Assembly (NCBI RefSeq): GCF_902459465.1
Contig: NC_047062.1
Location: 32,792,673-32,856,672 of the forward strand
Reading direction: 5' to 3'
DNA: 64,000 bases
Source: Asterias rubens
Lineage: Eukaryota; Echinodermata; Asteroidea; Forcipulatida; Asteriidae
In this document: one piece after another, positions 44,301 through 55,394 of the stretch
Numbering within the stretch: position 1 is the first letter of the stretch
How the letters are laid out: each line of letters starts with the position of its first letter
Position numbers and translations under genes: made by a program
The notes under the pieces: generated by a model
Database searches by the model: none
Seen by the model: only the letters and a program-made list of their open reading frames with translations
Told to the model about the DNA's origin: nothing

Positions 44301-47300
44301 CAAAGAGTAACCAAACCCTTACGTTGTATTTGTTTTTGTTGCAGGTTTCCTGGCACTGTACCATTTACTGTTCTTCCAACTGAAGGTTTTAGTGTTATAC
44401 AGTTTACCTCGTGTCATAGCATTATTTGACCGCATTGAAGCTCCCATCAACCCTATCTGTATACTCAGCATGCACTTCTTCAAAGACATGTGGAAGTAAG
44501 TTAAATTGTCTTTGTTTACTCTTTGCTTGTCATTCCCACTATGTGACATAGCTTCCATTATTATATTCCTTTTTTGAACGTTTCGACCCTAGCAAAGTCT
44601 TTTTTTGAGGGCCTCGAAGAAAGAATGCTAAGCATGTGTGTTGTACATTTAGCCTTCGAGAAAGACTCTGCTTGGGTCAAAACCTCAGACTACTAACTAT
44701 TGTTTGCATTTGATACCATATCAGCCTCTTTTTGTACATTCTTCCCGTTTTTATGGCAAAACAGCTTATCTCTGAACTTACTTTTCTCATTGTCATTTTT
44801 CGAGTTGTTTTGCCATGGAAGGGCCATTCTGTTTTGAGTCCTGAGCTACATCCATCATTTTCTCTATGTAGCTCAAGCTGTCAAATGATTTGGGAATATT
44901 GTAGCTTGTAATTGTGCATTTCAACTCGGCCTTCTTTGGCTTCTTAAAGTGCAGCCATATTGCTTTGGTTTCATATCTTGTGTGTACCTTTTAATCTGTT
45001 GTTTAACCTGAATGTGTTTTTCTCTTGTCAACTTTTTTTGCACCAACAATGATATACATTTAACTGTCATATTTAATTGGGTTGTATGATGAACTTGTAA
45101 ATGAATGACCAGATATTATTTCTGAATCAACGTTGATTTTGTTTATCTCAATTTGACTGTGATTTAACCTGATTATGTTTCTTTTACACTTGTCTACCTT
45201 TTTACATCAGAACAGATATGAATGTAATTGATTTGAATTGAATTACAATAATTACATGGAACTTTTAAATGAATGACCAATATTTATTTATTTGTACTTG
45301 TAGCAATGCTATATTTGTTTCTCTCTTGCATTATCCTATACTTTTTGAACCAACACATAAATAAATGTTGTGCTGAATTTAATTGAATTGAATTGAATTG
45401 AATTGAATTGAATTGAATTGAATTGAATATTGAATTTGAAATATCTGTGACATGATATTACGAGGACCAGCAAGTGTTTTTGTTTCTTGAACTTGTAACA
45501 ATGCTATATTTTGTGTTTCTTTTTTCATCTTTGCTGTAACCTTTATCATACTTCTTCTATACTTGCTTGCCTTCTCGTTGAACTTCAAAATAAATGTTGT
45601 TCTAAATCGAGACTTTAATTGACAACCTCAAGGTGTAAGAAATAACTATTAGGAACTTGTAAATGAATGACCAACAAGTTCTTTTTCTTGTACTTAAAAC
45701 AATGTCATATTTTTTCTTTTCTTTGAATTCTTCTATACTTGTTCCTTTTTGTACCAACACAAATATATAACTAAATAACGTAACTGAGGAGGCTCTTAGT
45801 GCAGTTGAGGGTTGCAGGTGTTTTTAATAATGTTTGTGGGTCTTTTGTTTCTACAGGTACTTTGATAGAGGATTGAATGACATGCTAACAAAGTGAGTAC
45901 TGTTTAATATGTAGGTATGGATCATTCATTATCAGAGTAAGAATAATCTGTTTCTTTCAAACTCTTTACCAACTGAACTGACTTGTAAAATGGATGTTAA
46001 ATTTGCGTCGGTTATTTGGGGTTACCTTTTAACATCAATATGTGTAAGCACTGTATACTCGGTGCTAAAATGAACTGTGCTGTAATGAGCTTCAGCTTTT
46101 ACCTTTTAAGAGAAAGACTCAGTCAATACATCTTGCCATTACACTTTTGAACATTGTAGGAAGATTGACTGGTTACAGGCCTGTGTCTGTACATGGAATT
46201 AATATACACGTATGCACTGGTTGTCACATCACCACAGTATAATAATGACAGAACTTTTGTGATGTGATGGCCATTCAGCATGCTGTAACTGGGTTAAATC
46301 AAGCTAACCGCTGATTTTAAAATGACTAGAATAAATATTTTCGTCTAGTAATACAATCACGATTTTTTGATTTGTGCAATTCATAATCAGACATATTGCG
46401 AAACCAATGTTTGTATGAGAAAGATTGGCTGTTGCCAGCTTGGCATATAATTCCCTGGTGGGAGTTTGCCAAGTTCCCTTTATGGGAATATCATCTAAGA
46501 CAAACTACAGTGTACTATTTTGAAATACCTTCTTGTAAGTAGTTTAGTGCACTGGTACTTTCTCTATTTATAATGCACCTCATCATGTCTTGATATCACA
46601 GGTACATCTACTACCCACTTGGAGGCTCCAGACATGGCATCCTGCGTCAATCTTTTGCAGCCTTCATGTGTTTCTTCTTTGTTGCCCACTGGCATGGTTG
46701 TACCAAGTCTAACTATTACTGGGCCCTCTTGAACTGGGTTGGAGTTCAGCTAGAATCTATTCTCCTAACATTCAGCGCCAACTTCATGCCTCTTCAGAGA
46801 TTTCAGGTAATTGAATGCATTTGAATGGAATGATCATTTAGTAGGATTTGAAACTTTGTACTGTGGTAGTAAAGAGAAGTTTGTGGTGAAACCATGTGAA
46901 AATCTGTTTTGAGTAGTCTTGGTTCTACAAAGAACCAGTATCTGTTTTGAGTAGTCTTGGTTCTACAAAGAACCAGTATCTGTTTTGAGTAGTCTTGGTT
47001 CTACAAAGAACCAGTATCTGTTTTGAGTAGTCTTGGTTCTACAAAGAACCAGTATCTGTTTTGAGTAGTCTTGGTTCTACAAAGAACCAGTATCTGTTTT
47101 GAGTAGTCTTGGTTCTACAAAGAACCAGTATCTGTTTTGAGTAGTCTTGGTTCTACAAAGAACCAGTATCTGTTTTGAGTAGTCTTGGTTCTACAAAGAA
47201 CCAGTATCTGTTTTGAGTAGTCTTGGTTCTACAAAGAACCAGTATCTGTTTTGAGTAGTCTTGGTTCTACAAAGAACCAGTATCTGTTTTGAGTAGTCTT

Positions 47301-49487
47301 GGTTCTACAAAGAACCAGTGGTTAACGACCCATTGTTTCACTCAGTATGTTCCGTTCGTATGCTATTTGCTGATCAGTATGCTCTAATCCTGAAGATGAT
47401 CAGAGCATACTGATTGAAGCGACGAGTTGTCAACCACCAGTTCTTTTCAGTTTTCAGAACCAACACTAATCAAAAGAGGAATAGGAATGATCATTGTAAT
47501 ATGTTTTGTTTTATATGCTTGAATAGTTTGTTCAAACAATGTCTTATAATTGAGGTTAAATTTGCATCGGGGATAAAGAATATTAATTTTGGTTTTTACC
47601 CATACCGATGTGTGGGTAAAAACCAAAATTAATATTCTTTATCCCCGATGCAAATTTAACATCTATTATATCGTTGCGGTACCCGCTGCCAAAACATAGG
47701 ATTCGAACTGCCTCTAGCTACCGGGCAACCTCGGTAGTCTAGTTGTTAAGACACTGCTCTAGAATTGCAAGGGTCGTGGGTTCGAATCCCACCCGAGTAA
47801 CATGCACTCGGGAAAGTACTGAGTAAACAGTGCTAACACACAGCGGTGTATGGGTAAAAACCCAAATTAATAAAGAATGTCTTACAATTTCCAGGAATAT
47901 TATGAGCACATTCAAATGTGAATGAATTCTTGACGGACCTGGGCGCTCTATAAGAGGCCACTATTATTATTTATTATTTTTCTTGGAGATTGCCTGGAAC
48001 TGGTTGCCTGTAAATTACCTTGTTTGACATCGCCTTTTAGCTTGATGACAAAAATTTTAAAGACAGTAGTTTGTTATTTCATTCAACAGAATGGCTTGTC
48101 TGGTGCAATGCTGAGACGTTTTCATATCGCGTGTGCCGTGCCGAACTACTTATTCCTAGCATCGGCTAATCTTGTATTTGTTCTTGGTACCACAAAGACT
48201 TACTACATTGTGACTACAGTTTATTTCGGAGGTAAGTTTTAGATGCAACACAATTAGTTTTTGCAGCATGAAACTATAAACCCCCCCCCCCTCCTCCCGA
48301 CCTCCCCTCTCTCTCTCTTCCTCTGTCTTTCTACTGCTTTATGAATTGCTACCCACTATCACTATATGCTTTTAAAATTGCTGCTTTCAATGTATTACTG
48401 CAGTATCGTTTGAATGGGGGGGGGGCCTTGAGCCCCCTTCATTAGAACCCTCATTAACTAGTTTGATTATGCCTTGTTTTTACTCAATAATAATTGCAAA
48501 ACTTGTCATATATATGTATGACTAAATATTTAGTTTGACTAAGATTTTGCCATGATATAATATATATTGCCCTTTACACTGACTGATATTTTGCAATGAT
48601 ATTATATATCATATATATTGCCATTTACACTGACTGATATTTTGCCATGATATTATATATCTTATATATTGCCATTTACACTGACTGATATTTTGCCATG
48701 ATATTATATATCTTATATATTGCCATTTACACTGACTCATATTTTGCCATGATATTATATATCCTATATGTATTGCAATTCACACTGACTCATATTTTGC
48801 TATGATATTATATTTCCATTAACACGTAGTATGTGATACTATTTTGCTATTATTTTGTGTCACATTATATTGACATTCTGTATCCACAGAGTGTCAAGCT
48901 CAATGTTTGTGGATACTTCTTATTTATTTACTTACTAACCAAACCAATTGCATTGAACTGTTTTTTTTTCTGTATACATAAATGCATCATTGTTCTTATA
49001 TTATATTTTCTTGAATTATATGAACACTTTGCTATTCGATTACTGATTGTAAGGGCCAATACCTTTGCCATTATTTGTGCCTTTAATCTGCTTTGCTTAA
49101 TGAACTGTTTTCCCCTCCATAAATGCCTTTTATTTTTATAACTACTATTTCATTTATCTCTGCTCTATATTTGATTGATTTCACGTCTTGCCATTTCACG
49201 TTCTCAGGTTTTCAATCATACTTCCGAATTCAAACTGTTGTCTTTGAACTATTTTTATGTATGGTAATTGTTCCTCCTAATTTCACCAATGGGCAGTTGT
49301 CAAAAACTGTTTATAATAATGATGTTGACGTTTACATGGATTTGAACCTATGACCCCCTGACCCAAGCATACAGAGCTTCTCATATGTTAACTTCAATGC
49401 CTGCACCTTGAACACCCAGCCTGCGCCTTGAACACCCAGCCTGCGCCTTGAACACCCAGCAGGGTGGATATGTGCGCATTACAAGTC

Positions 49488-49521
<34 letters not shown>

Positions 49522-51042
49522 CAACAATTGCATTTAAATTATTTGTTTATCTTTGTACATGAATGCACCATTGTCCTTATTTTATGTTTTCAAGAAACAT
49601 GCAAACTTTGCTATTCAATGATTGATTGCTTAGGACCAATTTCCTTTCCCGTTACCAATGCCTTGACTTATTTGCCTCACCTAATGTTTTCTTGTATTAA
49701 AGCGCTGTGGTACCCACCCAGTGCAAGAGCGCTCTATAAATGCCTTTTACCTTTACTACTGTTTCATTGATGCATTTATCTCTGACACTATCCTTGATTG
49801 ATTTCATGTCTTGCCATTTAGTATTTTTAATTGATCATCAAACTGCTGAATTCAAACTGTTGTCTTTGAAATATTTTTATGTATGGTCATTGTTTCTCCT
49901 AATTTCACCAATGGGCAGGTGTCAACAACTGTTTATAATAATGATGTTGACATGTCCCTGCCATTTCATGGTGTTCTTGAAGCTATGACCCCTTAACCCA
50001 AGCAAACAGCTTCTCACATATTAACTTGAATGTCAATGTCGACAACTGCATTTAACTGTTTTGTTATGATCTTTGTACGTAAAGGCACCATTGTTCATAC
50101 ATTTTATATTCAAGAAAACATGTGAAAACTTTTGTATTTAGTGGTTGATTGCTAAGGACCAATGTCTGTCCCATTATAAGTGACTTTATTCATTTCCGTT
50201 GCTTAATGTACTTTTTCTGAATTTATTGTGATAAATTGTGATAGTGTTGGAGCACTCTGTATTTATATTTACTATTATTATTATTTCACTGAATCATTTA
50301 TATCTGACAAAATCTTTGATTGCTTGCATGTCTTACCATTTTGTGTCTTTTTATTGTGAATCATACTGCTGTATTTGAACTGTCGTTCTCATATTGAACT
50401 ATTTCTTATGTATTTTTATTGTCCATCCTCGTTTCACCAATGGGCAGTTGACAAATGTTTATAATGATAAAAATAACTAGTTCTTATATAACACATTTTA
50501 CAATAAGGTATCAATGCACTTTACATACGTTCAAATCCTACCTGAGTGGGTCACTTTTTTCACTGCACTGGGTAAACAATGCTTAAACCCAAATAATAAT
50601 ATTGATATTGTTATAAATGGCCTGTTAGCCATTACATAATATGAGGTAGGGCAACCTTTTCAACTAGGGACTGAATGGACACAATCTATATTTTGAATAT
50701 GCCTCAATATTCGCCTCTCTTTTATTTTGTGTCATAAAATTATTTTCTATATTTTCTTTAATAATACACAACATTTTATTCATCTTCATCTATGAACCTT
50801 TTTTATAATTACCATTGTGTACATTTTGCAATATGGTAATAATTGTTAAGTGGAAGTAGGAAGTTTTAACTGTCGTGTAGGAAATGTAAACTGACATATT
50901 CAACTTTATTGTGTTTCATTTTCCAGATTGGCCGTGGAACTTTCTTCTAGTACTGATCTCTTTTTACTGCTGTATCCAGGTAGTGACCGAAATGGAAAAA
51001 AGAATCGGTAAGAACAGGATGTTATCAAAGAAGTACATCTGA
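38305..51042 (+). CDS. HHAT: Hedgehog acyltransferase, MBOAT family (11 coding exons)
   Basis: The enzyme transfers palmitate to the N-terminal Cys of Hedgehog ligands in the ER. Exons: 38305-38605, 39151-39215, 40444-40560, 41396-41590, 42597-42809, 43709-43880, 44345-44495, 45857-45892, 46602-46806, 48090-48231, 50927-51042. All junctions are GT-AG with matching phases, giving 570 aa and a TGA at 51040. The catalytic pair is visible: Asp408 in KYFDRGLNDML, and His448 in FVAHWHG, 40 residues apart as in vertebrate HHAT (Asp339/His379). YIYYPLGGSRHG and WALLNWVGVQLE also match HHAT rather than the inactive-type HHATL. At least nine hydrophobic segments are evident. An unusual polar extension of 74 residues precedes Met75, the position equivalent to the vertebrate start; start choice is therefore open. 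The gene stands alone. Confidence 0.92.
39850..40010. repeat. SINE/LINE-tail-like repeat with (TTAAC)n
   Basis: A run of AACTT pentamers at 39868-39890 is followed by GCATTTATAAAGCGCTTTAC and CAAAGCGCTGTACAG, a common style of interspersed-repeat end. It lies in an HHAT intron. Confidence 0.45.
41640..42445. repeat. SINE-like fragments in HHAT intron
   Basis: The segment includes GAGCAAGACACTTAACCATA (41737), a duplicated GAGCACTGTATACTCATGGG (42037 and 42073) and a B-box-like GGGTTTGAAACC (42201). An (TTTG)n run at 42357-42383 is followed by CCAAGCTGGCAACAACAGCC, whose reverse complement reappears at about 46425-46445. No intact RNA gene is present. Confidence 0.45.
43190..43325 (+). mobile_element. 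solo Penelope-like terminal arm
   Basis: CTGAAGACGAGCAGAGTATT, then GAGCCAGCACTCCTTCAAAT and ATGGTTGTACCTGCAAGTTT. This parallels the right arm of the 8.5-10.8 kb element (10669-10785). No coding part adjoins it, so it is a strongly 5'-truncated or solo copy in an HHAT intron. Confidence 0.75.
44990..45785. repeat. degenerate tandem repeat, about 200 bp unit, with (TTGAA)n
   Basis: Three to four copies share AACTTGTAAATGAATGACCA, CAATGCTATATTTTG and an end with ACCAACAC and AAATAAATGTTGT. A run of about ten AATTG pentamers is at 45376-45427. It occupies the HHAT intron before the 36-nt microexon. Confidence 0.65.
46902..47319. repeat. perfect minisatellite, 11 x 38 bp
   Basis: The unit reads ATCTGTTTTGAGTAGTCTTG then GTTCTACAAAGAACCAGT. 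The array spans exactly 418 bp = 11 units with no mismatch that I can find. Each unit contains the hairpin GGTTC-TACAAA-GAACC. It lies 95 bp after HHAT exon 9 and directly adjoins a Penelope-terminal inverted repeat whose own sequence contains AGAACCAGTGGTT. Confidence 0.95.
47311..47480. mobile_element. Penelope-like terminal arms in head-to-head inversion
   Basis: The left part (AAGAACCAGTGGTTAACGAC, CAGTATGCTCTAATC) is opposed to the right part (CTGAAGATGATCAGAGCATA, CTGATTGAAGCGACGAGTTG, AACCACCAGTTCTT). The same layout occurs at 55137-55390. The GAAA box of the hammerhead-like motif is changed to GAAG here. Confidence 0.65.
47555..47660. repeat. near-perfect 106-bp palindrome
   Basis: GTTAAATTTGCATCGGGGAT runs through AAAGAATATTAATTTTGG and TTTTTACCCA, then a 10-nt loop, and back as the reverse complement to GTTAAC-type end. 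A single-arm relative is at 25897-25950 and a partial one follows the tRNA-like block at 47845-47880. Confidence 0.9.
47716..47890 (+). repeat. tRNA-like SINE
   Basis: The A-box-like GGTAGTCTAGTTGTTAAGAC and B box GGGTTCGAATCCCACCC are spaced as in a tRNA. The anticodon arm does not form a proper 5-bp stem with a 7-nt loop. A non-tRNA body follows (GTACTGAGTAAACAGTGC, GTGTATGGGTAAAAACCC). A tRNA-derived SINE is the best reading. Confidence 0.6.
48530..48815. repeat. 51-bp minisatellite, about 5.5 copies
   Basis: The unit contains GCCATTTACACTGACTGATA followed by TTTTGCCATGATATTATATA. The GACTGA anchor recurs at 48581, 48632, 48683 and 48734, and as GACTCA at about 48787. It is in the last HHAT intron. 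Confidence 0.9.
48960..50480. repeat. three diverged tandem copies of a roughly 600-bp unit
   Basis: The block TTGATTGATTTCACGTCTTG, AATTCAAACTGTTGTCTTTG, TTTCACCAATGGGCAG and GTTTATAATAATGATGTTGA occurs near 49170, 49793 and, more diverged, 50310. A TTGAACACCCAGC element with an (ATT)n tail is inserted near 49405-49515, with its CCTGCGCCTTGAACACCCAG segment itself triplicated. Confidence 0.7.
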
Positions 51043-51830
51043 AGTAACCTTCAGACATCTTCAGACCACAGGACAGCTTCATCAAGAAAGCACACATCTT
51101 ATTAACACTCTTGAGTAGAAAATCAGGGAGCTATTTCACAAAGATAGTCCTAAACTAAGGACTAGTCCTAGGACTCTTAAGGAGTTTAAAAACATAAGGC
51201 TAGTCCTAAGTTAGGAAGAGTTAAACTTGTCCTAGCTCAAGATAAAACTAGTCTTAACTCTTTGTGAAATCCACTTCTGATGTGAAATGAAGGCAGTTTC
51301 GTTGAATACCTCTTGACTACTGCCCTCTATTGGAAATGGTTCTCTAGTTTTGAAATTGAATTATCCAAAGTGTGTACTTTTACTAGTACTACTTCTTCTT
51401 TTATACTTTTATATTTATCTATAGTTGTTATAAAACAAAGATATATAGATTCTTATATATTTTGACTAACATTAGAAACTCCTTTTTTCCCAGCTTGGTT
51501 GTAGTACTTGTAGTACACAATTACTACGGCCTTCTACCGAAAATTGTACACTAAATCTGCTTAAAATTAAACAGTGTTTTGAAACTAAAGTAGCCGCCAA
51601 AGTGTGGTTCTAGTGCTAGTTTTATACTTTTGTATTGATCTATATATTTTTTATACCACAAAGATTTATAGGTTGTTCTATATTTTGACTTACATTAACA
51701 ATTCTTTTGATATTTTACATTAAAATGTACATTTTGCACCAAAGACATATTTTTGTATAGTATACTGTAGCTTTTGTTAGTATTTTTGTACATGTGCTGG
51801 TTCTTAGTTCTTCAAAAATAAATGTTTTGT
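51043..51830 (+). other. HHAT: HHAT 3'UTR with poly(A) signal
   Basis: Sequence after the TGA at 51040 runs to an AATAAA at about 51817, followed by a GT/T-rich tract. This is a reasonable transcript end. It includes the hairpin element at 51128-51283. Confidence 0.6.
51128..51283. mobile_element. MITE-like hairpin element in the HHAT 3'UTR
   Basis: The left GGAGCTATTTCACAAAGA with TAGTCCTAAAC is opposed by AACTAGTCTTAACTCTTTGT with GAAATCC on the right. Internal blocks CTAAGGACTAGTCCTAGGAC and CTAGTCCTAAGTTAGG also pair. A family with TTTCACAAAGAGTTAAGACT-like ends is widespread in marine invertebrates, from memory. If retained in mRNA it would form a long hairpin. Confidence 0.7.
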
Positions 51831-51839
51831 TTTATTATA

Positions 51840-53130
51840 ACTTTATTCATTCCAGTGTACTGCAAGAATTTCGAATTTTATATTGATTTAACACCACTAC
51901 TATTAGTTGGATTACTGTACTTCCTATCTTTATCTTGGTGTTAGTTTGATCTGTCTTTAACGTGTAATTAAATGATAAAAAACGATACAGCCTGAAAGAC
52001 TCGAAGACAATGGTAACGGCAGTAACATTCCTGTACACATGTACTTTATTTAGTGTTTTCCCACAGTGGGCCGCGCGCTATAGCTCACGTTTGCGTCGCA
52101 GCGGACCATATTATACATGCTCGCGTCACACTTGCGTTTCGTACACCCTCTGTTTACATGTATGTGTGATTGGATTGAGATAGAGCAGTACTTCAAGAAA
52201 CAAATTGCACCAGGGCCCGATTCCACAGCGTTGCTTACTATTAAATATGCGCTTAGCAGGAAGCCGTAAAGGACTTTAAGAGTGTCATGTACCAGTATGA
52301 CGACTGAAGAAGCAATTTATGTCAAAATAATGTTACTATGCAGAGCGTAATGTTGCTGGGTTTTGAAGCCTGACGTCAAATGGCACACAATTCACACCCC
52401 GACGACACAAACAGCAACTTGAGATAAATTAAGATGTAGACAAACAACTTAGACGTGTGATACAGTCGTTTACTCTTACAAGGGTGTTAGGATGGATAGC
52501 TAACCGCGACAGACAAGGTTTCGAAATATCAGAAAGCGTGTTGAAAAGAGGCTACGATTAAAAGTGCAAGGTGTGTTGGTGAATTGTAATCAAGTCTTTG
52601 AAGTTTCTCCTTCACACGAACTGCGGTATTAACACGTCTGCTTGCACTTGGGGAATTTACATGTAGTCGGAAGTGTGTAGGCCCGTGTAAATGACTACTG
52701 AGAAATTAACGCTTTGTTGATTGGTGAGGCCGTCTATACAGACCGGTAAATGTTTGGGTGTCGTGTTTTACTGATAATTGCTGACGAAATCTATGTGAAG
52801 TGTCTATAGATATAATTATGTAGTCTCTAGTCTGAAAAGAAATTAAATGAAAATTCTGGGGCTTTTTTTAAAGACGAGATTGATGTAAGGTCCTTCGATG
52901 GAATTAAAGTCTCAAAGTATTAAACTTCGTGGAAAGATATTTGGAAACGCCAATCAATTTAAACAGAAAGACCTTGTTCATTAAATTAAATTATTAACCA
53001 ATTATATGTATTATCAATTCTGTGAGAATTTGTCGTTTGGTTCTGATTTGTTTCTTAATGATTGTTGGTTTTTATTTCTGTAAATCGGCAGTCACACCCT
53101 CTTTATAGTGTTCTCCTGATACTAAATTTA
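51840..53130. other. intergenic, no gene seen
   Basis: Short ORFs only. A fragment with GGGCCCGATTCCACAGCGTT at about 52213 resembles an end of the GGGCCCAATTTCATAGAG family. Confidence 0.35.
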
Positions 53131-53133
53131 ACA

Positions 53134-53275
53134 GATAGGCGGTGTCCGAATTGGTGGCAACGGCTGCGGCTACGACCGTTGCCAGGGGTGTTGCTAAGGG
53201 CGTCCTATACTTCAATGCATGATGACGCGGCGATCCGGCCGTAGCCGTGGCCGTAGCCGCCAATTCGGATCCGGC
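53134..53275. mobile_element. MITE-like element, CCGAATTGGTGGCAACGGC termini
   Basis: GTCCGAATTGGTGGCAACGG and CTGCGGCTAC on the left oppose GTAGCCGTGGCCGTAGCCGC and CAATTCGGATC on the right; the element is 140 bp and GC-rich compared with its surroundings. It is non-coding. Confidence 0.7.
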
Positions 53276-54040
53276 CTAAGTCTCGGAAGTCCATTCTACA
53301 TCCACAGATTTCCTTCATGTTTTGGTAAAAATTCTTATATATATCCGTAGGCTACATTTCGTAATAATAGGCCTACATAACAAACTGAACAAATTACCCC
53401 CTTTCAAAATTATGATGACCACGACGTCATGTTTCATGGAAGACTTCAAGGTATCGGTGTCTTCATTGTTTTAGCTGTGTATCAATCGATAACACACCAA
53501 TGTGGTCCCCATCATGTGCGACCACCTATGGCGAAAGGCAACTGCCGGACTCTAATTGCTAATCAAAAGTCAATAACGACATCACAAACAATGCTTTGTT
53601 ATTGTTGTATCTGTCACTAAACAGTCATTTTATTGTCTGTATCTAAATAGTGCACGTCAAGTTGTGTAAGACAATGAACAAAAAGAAGCGCGTAAATAAG
53701 AAGATACTTTTCTTTCTGGATAGTTTGGAAACATTCTCAAACTAGTCTAGGTTTGTATTTGTCTTGATATCTAAACCCACAATTTGCCACGCAATCACTA
53801 CTGGCATGGGGATGTTCCAATTTGGATTAACTTTTAAACAAATTCACATGATGTTTAAACACTCAATATCAAATCTTGTGCTTAATTTGCCGATCATTTT
53901 TTGTGCGTGTTACTGTTTTGCGCATTTTGGTAACGCTCGTGGTTTAGACGTCACGAATGACGCACAAAATGGCAGAAGCTGATTATAACCCAACAACCTG
54001 ATATTAAATGAGATAATGGAATAATTGTCATTCAACATCA

Positions 54041-54268
54041 GGGTCCACTGTTGTAGCGCTGCTTAAGCAGAAACTAGTGCCTAACAATTTTCTGCTAAGC
54101 AGAAATATGCAGGATACCAGTCACAAATTGTTCATGCTGCATTGTAGTTTGGCTGGTAACTCTAGTACAACTTTGTTATGCTTAGCAACTTTGTCTGTGC
54201 TTAAGCAGCTCAATGAAATTGAAATTGCTGAGCAAACGTTTTACGTTTATGAACCGAACTTAGGCCCT
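54041..54268. mobile_element. MITE-like element, GGGCCCAATTTCATAGAG family
   Basis: It contains GCTGCTTAAGCAGAAACTAG, CAGGATACCAGTCACAAATT, GGCTGGTAACTC, and an end with TGCTTAAGCAGCTCAATGAA. The order matches 5782-5979. Confidence 0.65.
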
Positions 54269-54279
54269 ACTATTTCGTA

Positions 54280-55130
54280 AAGTCAAACGAGAATATTGGA
54301 TTCGATTTTTAGAAACTTAATGACAAGAATGTTTCCAGAAACGGATGCAGAAAGAAGAACACCTTTTAAAATGCATTAAAATTAAATTGATAAGCACTTA
54401 ACATACTGTCATACTCTATCATAAAAAAAATGAGTCATCTGAAGATGAAGAATATAAAATGGTAACTTGAACCGATTATAGATTGGTAAAGTTTGAATTA
54501 TAACTGCTATTTGATAACAATTATGAAGATGATAACTGTATATTGTTAGTATGACAATTCTGGTAATGAAAGAATTAAATCATCAAAAGTGGTTAGCACT
54601 GTGAGCTTAAGGCTTAAAGATACCTGTGAAGTAAGAGAAGATGATGAAGAAATGCTCAGTTTTAGATGTGGGAGGAAAACCCCAAGCAAAAACCATTCAT
54701 CTAGAGAGAACCGAAACCTATAAACATGCCAGATTTGTGGCACAGAGTGCCCCTCAATTCTTGTTCCTACATTAATTGAGATTCACACTGAAGACACAAT
54801 ATAGGAAGGGTTACCATACCACATATCGATCACCAAATTAATGTTCGAACCGGTCAAACTGGTTTGAAATGTACCGGTTTGAACCGGTTTAAGTTGAACT
54901 GGTTCAAATTGAAGTTAACATAAACTCAACAAAACGTGCCCGATTAGAAAACATGCAGCCATAACAAAACCTGTTTTGATTGTTCCCAAATAAATCGGCA
55001 AGAAGTGAATTTCAAACCCATCTTTCCAGAGTCTGTTTTATATATACAGATGGATAGGCCATCAAGTTGATATAGATAAGTAGTATTAATTTTTGTAACT
55101 TTGCATTGTGGAAATACGAAGGTTTGCGGT
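54280..55130. other. intergenic, no gene seen
   Basis: A short imperfect repetition of ACCGGTTTGAA and AACTGGTT occurs near 54848-54905. Nothing else was identified. Confidence 0.3.
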
Positions 55131-55136
55131 ATAACA

Positions 55137-55390
55137 CCATGTTAGAATAATCTCTACGTGGGTTGGGGTAGTTCTGAAAAGAACCGTTGGTTTCAACTCG
55201 ACGTTTCGATCAGAATACTCTGATCGTCTTCTGGAGAAAGTTTGAAAGCCTTCGTGCATCTCCAAGCTAATCCGCATCAACAGCACTTATGCAGCATCAA
55301 ATCCCAGCTTTCTCCAGAAGACGATCAGCTGATCGAAACGTCGAGTTGAAACCAACGGTTCTTTTCAGAACCAACTCAACTCCCCGCAAA
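55137..55390. mobile_element. Penelope-like terminal arms in head-to-head inversion
   Basis: The left arm (TTCTGAAAAGAACCGTTGGT, CTCGACGTTTCGATCAGAAT) is opposed to the right arm (CGATCAGCTGATCGAAACGT, AACCAACGGTTCTTTTCAG). About 80 bp lies between. Both arms carry the hammerhead-like GAAAC box and stem II, but CTGAAGA has become CAGAAGA. No coding part is present. Confidence 0.7.
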
Positions 55391-55394
55391 CCTT

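Noticed and set aside
46902..47319. Regular direct repeats resembling a CRISPR array
   Set aside because: Units are contiguous 38-bp tandem copies with no unique spacers, inside an animal gene.
47716..47802. Candidate tRNA gene
   Set aside because: A and B boxes are present but the anticodon arm and acceptor stem do not pair properly; SINE body sequence follows, so it is listed as a SINE.
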